The notes: generated by a model not told the origin, from the letters alone. A DNA stretch of 64,000 bases from Azadirachta indica (GCA_022749755.1 CM040443.1:17265244-17329243); one strand, 5' to 3'; positions 10,131 through 22,714 are shown, counted from the first letter of the stretch. Numbers and translations: made by a program.

Positions 10131-11886
10131 GATTGTAATGATTTTGAAGATTTTTCTCATGAGGAAGAAGTCATAAACATCATTGATCAAAATCAAAATC
10201 AAATTAAAATTGACCAATAAAGAGCTAAAACACACAGAAATTTGGATTGCTAAAAGGTTACAACAGAAATCTAATATTCAGTTATAACAAAAGGCAGAGG
10301 ACAGAGCAGAATAGATTCGATGTTAAATCTAAAGGTGAAAAATAAGAGCTCACCTAATCAAAAGAGAACTATCTTTAAGAGTAAAGAAAAATCACCCTTC
10401 ATATCTCATCATAAGTGATCTTAATGATGGCATGGTTACAAGGAAGAGCTATGTACACATGGCAAAGTATGTTTGTTACACTTCTTTGATTGTACCAAAA
10501 ATATAAAAAAATCCTTGTTAGAGGAATCGTGGATATATATAATACAAAAAGAATTAGAACAGTTTGTAAGAAATGATGTATGGACTTTAGTACCTAGGCC
10601 AGCCACATTAATGTTATTGGAACCAAATGGATTTTGAGAACAAAATTGATCATTTTGGTAACATAGTATAAACAAACCTAGGTTAGTTGCACAAGGTTAC
10701 ACATAAAATTGAGAGCATTAACTTTGATGAAACTTTTGGTCCCGTGGCTAGGTTAGAATCAATCAAGAGAGAGCTCTTGCTATTACATGTTTATTAGGCT
10801 TCAAATTATTCCAAGTAGATGTAAAGAGTACTTTTTTTAATGGAATTTTGAATGAAGAAGCCTACATAGAACAATTTAAAGGTTTTGAAGATCTATCATA
10901 TATTGATCATGCTTTTGAACTAAAAAAGACATTGTATGGATTAAAATAGGTCCCTAGAGCATGGAATGAGCAACTAAGTAGTTTCTTGAGTGAGAAAGGA
11001 TATAAAACAGGGGGAGTAGATACAACATTATTCATTAATCATTAATACTTTTCTTTCTACAGCATTACTATTGCTCAAACGTTTGTGGATGACATTGTTT
11101 TTTATTCTACTTCTGAGACAAAAATGAAGGAAATTATCGATCAAATGAAGAATGAGTTTAAGATGAGCTTGGTGGGTGAAGTAACTTATTTTCTAAGTTT
11201 ACAAGTTAAACAACTTGAGGATGGAATTTTTATCTCTCAAAAACTAGTAACAAGGTTTGGTTTGGAAACTGCCAAACACATAAGGACACTTGTAAGGAGC
11301 AATGCGAAATTGTCAAATAATAAGAGTGGTACTAATGTCAAACCCAGTTTATACAGGAGCATGGGAGAGAAAACAGTTGCATTTGATAGCTAGTCGACCA
11401 GACATTAGCTCTAGTATAGGAATTTATGCTAGATACTAAGCAAATCATAAAGAGTTACATTTATTTGCAGTTAGAAGAATTATTCACTTTATGAATGGGA
11501 CTATTGAATATGGTATTTGGTATTTTGAGGATACTAACTCTAATCTTGTTGGTTTTAGTGGTGCTGATTGGGCAAGTAATACGGGTGATCGCAAGAGCAT
11601 AAATGATGGTTGTTTCTTTCGTGGAAATAACATGGTGTCATGGCACAGCAAGAAACACAATATATGATAATTCTAGTGCAATAAATATATCTAAGAATCA
11701 TATATAGCATTCTAGGGCTAAGCTTATTGATATTAGGTATTACGTTATCAGACATTTGTTTGAGAAAAAGATAGTTACATTGGAACATATTGACATCGAG
11801 AAACAAATGGCATATATTTTCATCATACCCCTTAATGCTATCCAATTTGCCTTTTTGAGCAAAGCACTTGGTGTGCATGTCATATA
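10131..11886 (+). pseudogene. Reverse transcriptase and RNase H remnant of copia-4
   Basis: Recognisable blocks in order: 'QFVRNDVWTLVPRP' (~10558), 'RLVAQGYT' (~10682), 'LGFKLFQVDVKSTFFNGIL' (~10796), 'KKTLYGLK*VPRAW' (~10926; stop in place of Gln), and the catalytic 'FVDDIVFYST' at 11083-11112 (YVDD box with Tyr changed to Phe). RNase H gives 'GADWASN' near 11561, 'NNMVSWHSKKHN' near 11626 and 'HSRAKLIDIRYYVIRHL' near 11709, ending about 11886. The longest open piece is 11085-11393. Several frameshifts make it inactive. Confidence 0.85.
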
Positions 11887-12573
11887 ACTCATATTTGATA
11901 TGTTCTTGTGTGTATGACATGTACTCATGATTGTCTAGATTTGAATATTTCTTCTTTCAATATCATGATCTAGAATAATGATCTTCAATAGCTTTAATAC
12001 ACATTCATGATTAACTCATGTTTTTAATCTAGTTTTTGAGGTCGATATAATTTTGGAAATAGTAGAGTAAACCATGAATATTTTGCCTTGATTCCAATCT
12101 CTCAAATTCTTTTTTGTTTGCATACGCTATAGTCAGAAAAAGCTACCTACATTGTTGTGTAGAGCTATCCATTAGTAATTTAAACCTATGGTAATGTGTA
12201 AAGGAAGATCTATCATAAGCAGAAGGCTACCTTAATAATAGTGTGAAAGCTACTGATTTTAGTTATGGATAAATTAAAAAATTGAAAAAATAAACAGTAG
12301 CAAGAAACAAAAATGTACTGCTAATCATTTCACACACATATACATGCAAGACAAATGAAAAACTTGGGGTGGAAATGACTTCGTTTAGTCAAATTTAAGG
12401 TCTTCAATGTGATTTGCCTTGCCAAGACGTTAATTAAAATTGTCCAAAATGCGGCTAATCGTTATTAATGAAATGAAATCAGATTGGGGCTTTCGTCTTT
12501 CTTCAACTTTTCACCTTTTTTTCCCTAACTCAGTTTCTTTTCTTTTTCATTTGTTGTATGTTCCTATTGCAAC
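11887..12573. other. Spacer between RNase H and the extra ORF of copia-4
   Basis: No coding signal. Position equals the region between pol and the 3' ORF in Sirevirus-type elements. Confidence 0.45.
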
Positions 12574-13790
12574 ATGGTGAGGACAAGGCATAATCTTCTT
12601 ACTTCTCCGTCACCTAAACCTCCAACTACTGATGAGGATGCATCTTAACCAAAGATGAACTTCTTTCCTACTTAGTCGTCACAAGGAATGCCTACTCTTC
12701 CAGTACAATCACATGAGCGAACCTTTTTGTTTCTTTTAGAGCTACCACCACTCTCTGATGTGATAAATACATTGTTCATGACTCTGAATTAGATAATAAG
12801 ACAAATTCCTTGGTCAATGTTTTACCTTAGACTTCACCTTAAGTTAGTTTAGTATAAACAAATGAATGTAATAGACCGAAGCTACTACGCATAGCGAGAT
12901 AAAACAAGTATCTATACCTTTTTTAAGTTTTATGCAAACTTGTCTGCAAATGTGAATACGATTGGTTCTTACTAGTATCATCATGTGTTTATACGTACTC
13001 ACATGTTTGATTTTTCTCCTATAACCATAAATCAGTACCTTGGCAACATTAGCATAGGTATCTAGTCTCTACTGCAGATTTATCCCTTGATATAATTGCT
13101 TCGACTTTGAATGGAATAGTCACTCTTTGGAACAGACATTGTTTGGCCATCTAAATTATGGACATCCTCTCTGAGTACTTAGTATGTTGCTTTCTACTCT
13201 ATAGCTATATCTAATTGGTTGCTAGCTTTCCATTATACTACAATTTCTAGATAAAGAGGACAACTGTTTGCTGCAACTGGGTTAATCATCCATTGGATCT
13301 GGGATGCCATATATGTTCTGTCATTGTTTCTCATGCATGTAGTCGAGTCACCAGGCACGTGTTACCATTCTCCTCATTGATCTATGGATTATCGATGGAC
13401 CAACATAATATTCAAGCTAATTCAAAGAGCTTGTTAGTGATTTCGAAGGTTTTAGGACTGTTTAAAAAGCTATTAGAGAATTGTACCTATGGCTAGCCTT
13501 CTAGCGTAGCCGTAGCAAGGACTACCATCTTTAGCATCTCCACACAATGATATAGCTCGAATAATTTTAGATTGGCAATCATTTGTGTGTAACCAGCTAC
13601 AACTTGTTGACAGCCAAGCTATGATCTTACAAGATTAAGACACAATGCTTTAGCATCCTATAAGTCTATAGACCATTATACAACAACTAATTGTTGCTAC
13701 CAATCCTGCTTCCGCTACTTTATCAGTTCTAGTTACTTCTTTATCTGCTTTACTTACTATTACCACATTCTGTTCGGCAAAGAAAAACTA
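12574..13790 (+). pseudogene. Extra 3' ORF of copia-4, 'plant transposon protein' type
   Basis: An ATG at 12574 opens 'MVRTRHNLLTSPSPKPP', interrupted by a stop at 12646. Across later frame changes the translation gives 'KFYANLSANVNTIGSY' (~12925), 'FDFSPITINQYLGN' (~13007), 'STKYVAFYSIAISNWLPA' (~13178), and then, in the frame of 13293-13496, 'DLGCHICSVIVSHA' and 'LPFSSLIYGL'. I recognise this series (an FYANL core, then a Leu-rich part ending in a 'pf.slI' motif) as the family commonly labelled putative plant transposon protein in plant genomes. It sits 3' of RNase H, on the same strand and upstream of the polypurine tract, so it belongs to the element. Function unknown. A homologous ORF occupies the same place in copia-2 (54100-55190). 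Confidence 0.65.
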
Positions 13791-14208
13791 TATAATCCAT
13801 ATATACCTTTTCATCGTTCTCTTTATCAACTTTAATTTTCCTGTTTATATATGCCTTGACTTTTTGGAACTTCTTATTGTTGCTACTAATTTCAATACTA
13901 CAATATTACACATTTAAGACAGTTAAAAAGTGTTTTAAATAATTTTAGCATTGGTTTGGCAAAGAAAGGGAGTACAAAAGGATTTTTTTTTTCTTTTGCA
14001 AATATGGTCATGTGATTTATGTGGTGTTGGGTTATTAAACTTAGAGGGAGTTAATGCAATTTTGGGGAGTATTTTGCTTACCCACGAGAGTCACTTTGTT
14101 TGTTTTCTTTTCATTACAATTCTTGTTTCATATTTTATTTTTGCAAGTTCTAATGTTAGTTATTGAATTGTTAATAGCCACCATGGATATGTTTTGCTAA
14201 ACAATGCC
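13791..14208. other. 3' untranslated part of copia-4
   Basis: AT-rich sequence between the extra ORF and the polypurine tract. A short frame at 13951-14166 has no known domain. Confidence 0.4.
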
Positions 14209-14220
14209 ATAGGAGGAGAT
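14209..14220 (+). other. Polypurine tract of copia-4
   Basis: 'ataggaggagat' lies directly before TGTTAGG at 14221, the arrangement that primes plus-strand synthesis next to a 3' LTR. Confidence 0.65.
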
Positions 14221-15240
14221 TGTTAGGACTTTTGTTGGCATTATAAGGCAACTTGGTGAAGAAGTCATACAAAAAAGGGAATTTGTCGAAATAAGGATTC
14301 TTTGTAAGGTAAGGATTCCTTTCTATAGAGAGTTATGGTTTTCCTAAGAGTAATAAGGAAATAAAATATTCTTTGTGGGATTAGGTCTTCTATGAAATGA
14401 TTTATACAAGCTAATTATTTAAGGGAGTAAGTTCGGTGCAATATTATATTGTGTGGCATCTTCTTTGAAGATAAGCTCTAAAGTGTTTTTACAAAAGAGT
14501 GTTCAGAATGCATTCTTTTAGATATTGAAGAAGCCATATCCAAAGAGAATTTGAAGACATATTGTGTGTATTCTTCTAGAGAACTTGAAATTCTTCAGGA
14601 GAAGAAGCAGTACTTGTTTAAGAGAGTTCAATAACATCTTAAGCGAAGAGATCTCGTAAAACAAGGCTATTTGAAAAGATTCTAACAGTAACAACAACAA
14701 AGAAGAAGTTTATGGTTTATATAAGTCTATTAATGTCTGTAAACAATTATTTCTTAGTGGATTCTTTTTCTCTAGATTGTCTCGTGGATGTATGCTATTG
14801 CAAAAATCTGAACCACACTAAAAATTTGCATGTCTTCATTCTTTATTTTCATTGCTTGATTACAATTATTTGTGAAAATTTTATTTATATTGGTAAATTT
14901 AATTGATTGGGAACTTAAAATTTAGGTTTCACTTTACATACAAATCTATTAGCTATTGACTCTAGTGTTTTGGTAATGAAAATATCAGCTTGCTGCTTGG
15001 TGCCATTTTTGGTCCCTTTTCTAATGTTGTGCTTTATTGCTGTTGTTATATTTTGTTTGTTCACAATAAAGAAGTTTACAAAAGAAAGTATTGTGTGGAG
15101 CATATGCTTGTTGTACGATGGCATAAATACCTAGGTGCCTCCCTTGGCTATAAAGCAGTAACGATGATTAGGTGCAGTTGGCATTATAGGGCAAGATCTC
15201 TATCAGCAGGCAACCACTAATTACACTTGAATTTATTCTT
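14221..15240 (+). repeat. Probable 3' LTR of copia-4
   Basis: It begins TGTTAGGACTTTTGTTGGC right after a purine tract; this start is common in Sirevirus-type LTRs. A TATA-like 'tttatataag' lies near 14715. The right end is not fixed because no 5' partner is present; ~15240 is an estimate from a change in base composition. Confidence 0.5.
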
Positions 15241-16661
15241 CAATACTTATAATGTGCTCTCTGTTAAAGGAGATTTGCCTCACAATTCCTCTGCATTATC
15301 AATTCACTAAATAATTGTTGAATGATCTATAATTTTCATTTACTGAATTGGTTGTGGATAGCCTTCTTTGGTCTTTCTTTTGTTCTTTCCCATCTTCTTT
15401 TCTTATTGATAAACTAACTTTGTTTCGGTCTAAAACATGTAATCCTATTTCAAAAACATACTTTATTGGTTTAATTTATTAATTTATTAGACCACAAAAA
15501 AGGTATATTATTGTATTTAACTACAATAATAATTTATTGTAAATGATTATTTGTAAAAAAAATAATTAGTTAAAATGCAAAAGAAATCATTGTGCTTGGT
15601 AACAATTGGTAACAAAAATAATTGTCACTTAATAATATTTCTTGCATCAAAGTTTACATCATTAAATATAAGTTATCGTAACTAATTATTTTAGTTACAA
15701 ATGATTATTTCTCATGACCCCAAATATGTGTCACTTATATGTTTTTGGTGCAATAACATTAGTTGTGAAAAGATAACGAAAAGAGTTCTAACAATTAATG
15801 TGAGACAATTTTAATTAAAGTTTGCTACAAATTAATTTTATTACTAAAAAAAGGTTAACTTCCATAATATTTAATCACTGCATAAAACTTATGTAGATTG
15901 AAATTTGAAGTCATTAAAGAGAAACTCTAACAACCATAAAAAAATAGCCACTTATGATCTTATAATACATTGTAATTAGTGCAAAATAAAATAAAATTGG
16001 TTACTAAAAGTAACGAGGGACGGTATGACCTAGTTTTTACAATGAAAACGAGTATCACAAAATAAAAAATTTTAGCAACTAAACACAATTATATTTAAGA
16101 GGAAATAGTGGTTTCACACATTACTTAATTAAACTATTAAGTGAATTTTTTTCACACCGTTAGTGATTTTTTCTACATAAATTTGAAACAATACATTTAG
16201 TTGCAAAAAAAAACTATATACCTTGCAGCATTGACAATTGTAGTGCCAAAAACCCTCTGAAACAGACATTCCGCCACTCATAAGTGACTGTTTTTTTATT
16301 GTGTTTCACATAGATAATGTAATACAGGTTTTGGAGAGCAAAATACTTGGCTAAAAAGTAAAGATATATTGAAGACGTGCTATATTCAAGTATTAAAAAA
16401 ATTTATTTATATATGCAAGTATAGAAAAATCATACTTAGCTTTTTGCATATGTTTTTTGTATATTTGGATTAGGTCTATACTTATTTTTTTGTGTATATC
16501 ATTTTTTATATTTGGATACATACTCACCTTTTAGCGTAACTTGTTTTGTACACCTAAAAATTTGTTATTGTATTATGTGATACAATAGATGACATGTATA
16601 TGTATAATGTATATATATAATTTCAAATTGAGTTATTTGAATTTGGGATTATATTTGATGT
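15241..16661. other. AT-rich spacer with no gene
   Basis: No domain or RNA gene recognised. The part 15480-16310 is rich in short 'taattattt' and 'gttacaa' words and may be a worn DNA transposon, but I could not pair terminal repeats. Confidence 0.5.
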
Positions 16662-16798
16662 GAACCTTGCGAACGACGTGATAAAACTCAATGCCAAATG
16701 CAATATTGAACCTTGCAAATAATGTAATGAAACCCAATATCATGGTGATATTAAACCTTACTAATGATGTGACAAAACTCAACACTAAATGTGATACG
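16662..16798. repeat. 45-bp tandem repeat, three units
   Basis: Units start at 16662 (gaaccttgcgaacgacgtga), 16708 (gaaccttgcaaataatgtaa) and 16753 (aaaccttactaatgatgtga). The period of 45-46 bp keeps a reading frame, so 16691-16927 translates as a 15-residue repeat with N-L-(A/T)-N-(N/D)-V cores. Confidence 0.75.
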
Positions 16799-16826
16799 GA
16801 ACCCCAAGATTTTCAATACACAAGTT

Positions 16827-17339
16827 TGTTGAGTCTTGACCTATTATCTAGTAAGATAAGAACCAAAAACTACGATTTTTCAAAACACCACACAAAGAGT
16901 CTTAGAACCACTCAAGAATCAAGGTAATAAGTCTAATTGTTGAATGCTACAAGAATATAATTCTTGATCACAAGTTTTTAAAAGAATTAAAGAAATAATC
17001 TCTCTCATTAATAACAATTTTCTAAGAACCAATGTTTTGAGTTTTAACACAATGTTAATCCCATATAAATAGGCTAATATAAAACCTAAATAAAATATAA
17101 ATAAAAAATCCAAAGTTAAATAGAAATAGAAATCCTAACTTGGGTATGAATAGAAATCCTAGGTTAAAGAGAAAAACTATAATCCCCAATCTAATTAGGA
17201 AATATAACAATTCTAAATAAAGTAGGAAACTAATTCTATATAAAGTAAATAATCTAAATAAAATAAGAAATCTTCAAAGCCCTAATTTTTCTAGGGGCAT
17301 TAGGAATTAGTAGCAGAAGGGCTACTTTATTTTGCATCA
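16827..17339 (-). repeat. Possible solo LTR (minus orientation)
   Basis: On the minus strand the segment starts TGATGCAAAATAAAG and ends GACTCAACA. It holds a TATA-like 'cctatttatatggg' (plus 17059-17072) followed by a stretch like an LTR leader. No adjoining primer site, purine tract or coding sequence is seen, and the 5-bp flanks match only partly. LTR identity is an inference from shape. Confidence 0.4.
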
Positions 17340-17429
17340 ATATTATATTATTTTATATTTGATAATTACATATATAGATAGCTTTGAAGAAAATTATAAA
17401 TTAAAGGAAAAACATAAAAATATTGATAA

Positions 17430-17865
17430 CTTTTTAAAGAATGCTATAATAGTAAGACAATATTTCAGTAGCATTTTGTAATAGCTACTAACATATATGC
17501 TAGTAGATTTTATAAGAATATGTTGGCATTTCTAAAATGCTACTATAAGTTAAAAAAGATAGTATAACAACATTCTAAGTTGCCAATGAAGTTCTAGTGG
17601 GAGCATTTTTTCCATGCTATACATTGTATTTGGTAGTATTTTTATAAATACTACTTGTAGTCCAATGATAGCATTTATGTGATGCAATTAGAGGTGATTA
17701 CATAACTTTTCTTAACATGCTATTAATTCATTATGGTAGCATCCAATTAATGCTACAAAAGTAAAAACTTTCAGCTATATTGGCTAACATAGCATAAACC
17801 AAAATACTACCAATCATATATGGTAGCATTTTTTAGATGATAGTATATACAACTTTTCTTGCAGT
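17430..17865. mobile_element. CACTA-type transposon end (fragment)
   Basis: The segment ends 'acttttcttgcagtg', the complement of a CACTGCAAGAAAAGT terminus, close to the canonical CACTACAAGAAA of En/Spm elements. The preceding ~430 bp contains many copies of 'tagcatt' or 'aatgctac' in both orientations, like the subterminal repeats that bind CACTA transposase. No opposite end or transposase found. Confidence 0.5.
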
Positions 17866-20267
17866 GACATTGTGGACTTATAATTTCAGTCTTGTGCTTT
17901 GTTAAATATATATCGCAGAAGTAGCATGACAACAATAAGGGATCCCTCCAATCAACCCACTCTTAAGATTACAAAGTCATGGCCCTTTTGCTACCAACTG
18001 AGATCCAAGGGATGTGATCGACCTTACTTCCTATAACTTAGAAGGGTTGTGAAAGCTCAACTTGGATCCAAAGGCTAGAATTAAAGCCCACCGAGCACAT
18101 CTCAAGGCTTGTTCATGCATATAACTAATAAGAATTCAACATGTGTTTGAGTAAATTTCTCCTGCAACAACAGTTAACAAATACTTGGTTTGATGTAAAA
18201 TAATATGTACAATATTTTGTATTATATGATATTTAGTCAACTAACATTTTTTCTTCCCAGTATTTTACTTGCTTGGTTTTTGGTTTTGATTTAATGCATT
18301 CAATTTGTTAGATTTAGTTTTAACAATTTATCTCATTTAATTAATATCTAATTAATTAAAGTACTAAAATCACAAAATAGAATAAGATCACAAGCAATTT
18401 TTTTACATTGTTTGGAATCACCTACTTCATGGGCCATGCCAGCTATTAAACAATCTAATAAGTTATAAAATATTACAAAGAGAATTAAATAAATAAAAGC
18501 TCCCTCTTTAATTTTGTCACTGCCTTATAGAATCAACTTGTAGGACTTGTTCAACGAATACCATTCATCTTGTTTGTTTTGTTCCAGTTGAACTCCTTTC
18601 AATTAAATGCAAAAAGCTACTTCTCCTGAGGAACAAGAATTCATGTCTCGAAGAATCACAATAACAAAAGTTTAATCATGCATAAAAGATACGTTTTCTA
18701 AGTTTAAAACCAATAACCTTGGACCAAATTGGTTTTATTTGTACAGATGGAAATATTTATGCTCAAAAAGAAATTTCTACAATTTAGGTTTGCATAAAAA
18801 GATGTAGCGTTGATAAATGAAAGATGCACAGAAAATGTAAGGCACAGAAAGTCACATTCTGGGCACTCTTTTTACGTTAAAGAAAACATGATATATATAG
18901 AGAAAACCTAGAAGATGTAATTTGACTTAAATTCTTATATAGAAATTGTTAGAAACTCAGTTCAAATCAACGAAAATTTGTTTAGAAAGAGAATTTTAGA
19001 AAAAAAAAATATTTCTATCAAAAAACACACAATCTATTGTAACAGAAATTTCATGTGTTGCAATAGTATGAGAAAGATGTAAATATAAATTTTTATAAAA
19101 AGATTTCAAAACCAAAACATACATTTTAAAAACATTTACAACGTAGTTTTAAATATAGGAGGAATTGTTACTTTTTCTCTAAGTTTTTAAACTTCTTATT
19201 CCTTTCCTTTCTAGTAAAAGATTTTAAAACTAAAAGAAAATATTTTTGAAATTAAACATTTTGAAAATATTTCTTTTAAATATGGAAAAAGAATTCTTAT
19301 AATTCTTTCATGTATTTAAGTCTTCAAATCTCCTTATTTTGCTCAATTACATGAGATTCAAATCTTTCACATTTTTTTGCAATTCAAAACCTAATTTCTA
19401 CCAATTGTATAATTTAGAAACTTCCAGACAAAAGTACATCTGAATAGACAGATTTGTTATAACACAAAATCAATCTATTACAACAAAATATATTGTTTAT
19501 TAATTCTAATTTCTTTTGGATTACATAACATGACTTAGATATTATCATAAGATGTCAACGTTACAACATAACAACAATGAAACTAGGGTACATATCAAAT
19601 GTTCATTCCAGCTAACATCTTACATTAATGTGGATTTTGATGTAGAGTTGATCAAAATAAAGGTCTACTTGGATCAACATATCAAATAAAAGGAACCAAT
19701 ATCAGCGACAACAATCCAGAAATACATTAATAATTAAAGGTGATGTCATCCATAAATAATTGAACAAAATGAATAAGGAATCAAAGTTAGGAAAAGCAAA
19801 CTTTACGAAGATCTATAGGAACATGGCATGAAATTTATCATAAACGTAAATATACAAATAATGAAAGGCAAATCGAAGGAAAACAATAATTAATCTGTCA
19901 AAGAACCAGAGCAAAACATTCTGAAGTTAATAGACAAATACTAGTGCACCCTGAGTTGGCTTTATCACTCTTTATAGCGAGGAACACATTTACTACTCTG
20001 ATTTAATTTGTCACACACGACTATGTGTGTTTGTTTGTGGCCGTTCCATAGTTTCTCTCTTACAGCATTAATTTTCTAGCTAGCTCATTCTTGGTCTTTT
20101 ACTCTTTCTAACTTTCAATTCTGTGAAGATATAATGGAGCATCTAGCTTGTTTATCTATTCTACTATTGCTGCTACTGCTTTTTGCCACTATTACAATTA
20201 ATTAATTACTTAATAAACTTTCTCTTTACCTTTAACTTTTTCACATTATTTATATTATGAAGTAATT
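17866..20267. other. Gene-free AT-rich spacer
   Basis: No coding domain, RNA gene or clear repeat recognised. A ~21-bp word near 19645 (gttgatcaaaataaaggtct) recurs at 20292 in the neighbouring insertion. Confidence 0.5.
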
Positions 20268-20284
20268 AATTAAGTTGATTGTTG

Positions 20285-20549
20285 GATGGAAAGTTGATCA
20301 AAATAAAGGTCTTCTTTGTGATTCTTTTCAATGGTGGTCTTTTTACCCACCTCTATTGGACAGTTTCTGTCTTATGATGCTAATGGTTTCCCCTGCTACC
20401 ATTTTCTTTAGGTTTTTATTTTTTTCCTTCTTGTAGCATGATGCTTTTAAGGGGTAAGGGGGATTTAGTTTCCCATTGATTGTATTACTCTTTTCCTTCT
20501 TTTGTTAATAAATTTGCCTTGCTTTGCCAAGGTTTATATTAGAAAAAGA
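20285..20549 (+). mobile_element. Short non-LTR (LINE-like) insertion with 17-bp TSD
   Basis: AATTAAGTTGATTGTTG occurs at 20268-20284 and again at 20550-20566. The 265 bp between ends in an A-rich 'agaaaaag', and its last third resembles a transcript 3' end ('gttaataaatttgcc'). Long direct repeats plus an A-rich end indicate target-primed reverse transcription. No coding domain is left, so family identity is unknown. Confidence 0.55.
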
Positions 20550-20566
20550 AATTAAGTTGATTGTTG

Positions 20567-21360
20567 ATGTCAAAAATGGGGCCAATGATAGCAAAGGGAA
20601 GGAAATGCGAGTCTCAGAGTCAGACATTTAAGGACATATGCTTGAGGAAGAGCAACTGCATTACTATTTGCCAAACTGATGGTTTTCGTGGTGGATATTG
20701 CCTCCCACTGCCGATGTTTTTGCTTTAAAAATGTTAATTAAGAAGCTTCATCAACTATTTCCAAATTTGCATTAAGATCTGTCTTTTGTTATTTGGTTGG
20801 TTTATTGCTTCTGTTACCGATTACAGAATTCTTTCACAGCTTATCAACTACTGGTTAAGATATTCTATTGGTCATAATTCTATTTGGTGTTGTATAATGA
20901 TGGATTTGCTGTCAGAAGAAGTTGTTTTGGTTATATGTTGCTGGGCACTGTTGTTGTTTGGGAGTGTTGTTGCCCTGCTTGTGTTATGCTATTTCTGGGT
21001 TTTCTTTTTGTTTTTGGATTAGTGCCAATACTTGCTGCTGGTGCTATTTTCCACCTAATTTTTACTAGGCTGAAAGTGTTTGCTGTGCTATCTTGCTAAT
21101 ATTTTATCTTCCCACTTGCTGCTGCAGCTGATATGCTCTGGGTTAAGTTATTGTTGTTTACTGTCTGCAGTAATGAAAATAGCAGCCTAGATTTTGCTAT
21201 TTTGCAACAAAAAAAATTACAATTTACTGTTATTTCTTCTTGTTGTTTTGTGCTGTATTTGGTTATTTCTAAACCTTAATTGTTTCTAAACCTTCGGTTC
21301 CTCTTGTATCTCTTTGTCCTCATTTTTCAATAATATGTTATTTTAGTTATTAAAAAAAAG
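20567..21360 (+). mobile_element. Possible 5'-truncated LINE 3' end
   Basis: T-rich, Leu/Val-rich frames at 20786-21099 are followed by 'tttttcaataatatgtta' and an 8-base A run at 21351-21358, the usual look of a plant LINE 3' UTR and tail. No RT domain or target duplication was found. An alternative is an unrelated T-rich intergenic stretch. Confidence 0.3.
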
Positions 21361-21449
21361 AAGATTCCATCAAGAATAAAAATTAAGGATGTCTGGATAT
21401 CCCCTTCATAAGTATATATTATCTAATATGTACATGATGTTGGGTTCCA

Positions 21450-22245
21450 ATTTTGTTTGCCTTGTTTCGTTTTGTTTTGTTGCTGTATTTCAGCTTTTGC
21501 TTGATTGCCTGCTATTTTACAATAATAGTTCTGTCATCTCTCAAATCTAGTTTAGAATAAGAGAGGAAACAAAATATTTTATAAAAGCAATTACCGAAAA
21601 GTGAAAAAGCTAATCGTTGCAATAGTAAGCAGATCTAAATTCTTTATAAAAGCCTGCACAATCTGCTCTAATTTTCTTTGCACCATGCCTGATCAAGAAT
21701 GATACATACAAACAGGATGTATATTCCCAATTCAAGTAAGTCACTAACTATTTATTGCATAAGCTTTAAAAACATACGTAATATTTGAAAATGCATAACA
21801 GTTAAATAAAATTAAATATATTACCGAAAGATGGTAAAATTGCTTGCATTTAATCAAACATATGAACTTGTGCATTTCGCATGTCTTTAGATAGAGATAG
21901 AAGGTAGCGGATGTATTGGTAAATTCTGGTTTATTCTCTTCCTCCTTTATTTTGTGGACATAACCACTCTCTAATATTTTAAGGGAATCTTTATGCCTTC
22001 AAGATTCTTAATTTTAGATTTTTGTAGATTTTTCATGTTTCTAACCTGTGGGCAGCTCTTGCAATCCCTTAACTCTTCTTTATTAATGAGATATATTATT
22101 CTATTTAAAAAAAATAAAGTTTGCATGAACATGAGATCATATATATCGAAGGTGAAATTTATGATAAGATAGATTATAGGCCGAAAGTCTAAATCCAGTT
22201 CACGATACATTGTTTTCCTAGATAAATATGATAAGATAGATCAAA
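21450..22245. repeat. Diverged local duplication, copy 1 (with insertion)
   Basis: Several anchors match copy 2 at 22715-23134 in the same order: 'ttgttttgttg' with 'gtattt.agctttt', 'tgatcaagaatgat', 'ataaaattaaata', 'catgagatcatatat' and 'tatgataagataga'. Copy 1 contains about 300 bp (21820-22117) absent from copy 2. Confidence 0.65.
21820..22117 (+). mobile_element. ~300-bp insertion ending in an A-rich tail
   Basis: This segment is missing from the paralogous copy 2, where 'aaattaaata' runs straight into 'aacgctagcatgcac'. It ends 'ctatttaaaaaaaataaa' after 'ttctttattaatgag', like the 3' end of a LINE or a retroposed transcript. Confidence 0.45.
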
Positions 22246-22714
22246 TTGCTTTAAGGTCCAAATTATGACTGAATGATGGTGTGAAGGATTTGACTAGGTT
22301 CAAGTGAACAAAAATAAGTTAAAAGGTACTTCATCCAACACTAGTTTTTATTTGATTCACGCATATATATAAGAACTGATGTGCTAATCTTTTTTTTTAG
22401 TTGAAAAACATCTCGGTATCAAAATTTTGACTAACAAATAAACACAGCTTGTAAAACGATTTCATGATAATCCCTTATGTTCTGTAGATTAAAATTCAAT
22501 GAAAATTTTAGTACAAGATGCAATATATATTATCTATTTCTGTAAAATACAACATGTTATGGGAAAAATATTAGTTAAACATAAGGCAGTAAAATAAGCA
22601 AACTATGTTATAGTTGATACCTTATGGAATGAATCACCTTATAAAGAACCCTTCTGGAGCTATTCCAACATAAGCCAAATCATGACGGAAAGTTCACTAA
22701 AGGAATGAGTTTCC

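Larger units (their letters stand above)
6834..15240 (+). mobile_element. Degenerate Sirevirus-like Ty1/copia element (copia-4)
   Basis: Read left to right the element shows gag with a zinc knuckle (6834-7560), protease and integrase (8240-9398), reverse transcriptase and RNase H (10131-11886), an additional ORF of the 'plant transposon protein' type (12574-13790), a purine tract (14209-14220) and a 3' LTR starting TGTTAGGACTTTTG at 14221. Gag-Pol phrases such as 'DIANESYALG' and the protease phrase 'WYFDNGCSRHMT' point to the Sirevirus lineage of Ty1/copia. Every domain has stops or frameshifts, and no 5' LTR or primer site was found. A processed host-gene copy is inserted between integrase and RT. 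The right boundary is approximate. Confidence 0.8.

Noticed and set aside
15480..16310. Possible MITE or CACTA element
   Set aside because: Short words repeat in both orientations, but no matching terminal inverted repeats or target duplication could be paired.
20786..21099. Hydrophobic Leu/Val/Cys-rich frames resembling a membrane protein
   Set aside because: T-rich DNA yields such residues by composition; two overlapping frames look equally hydrophobic and the tail resembles a LINE 3' end.
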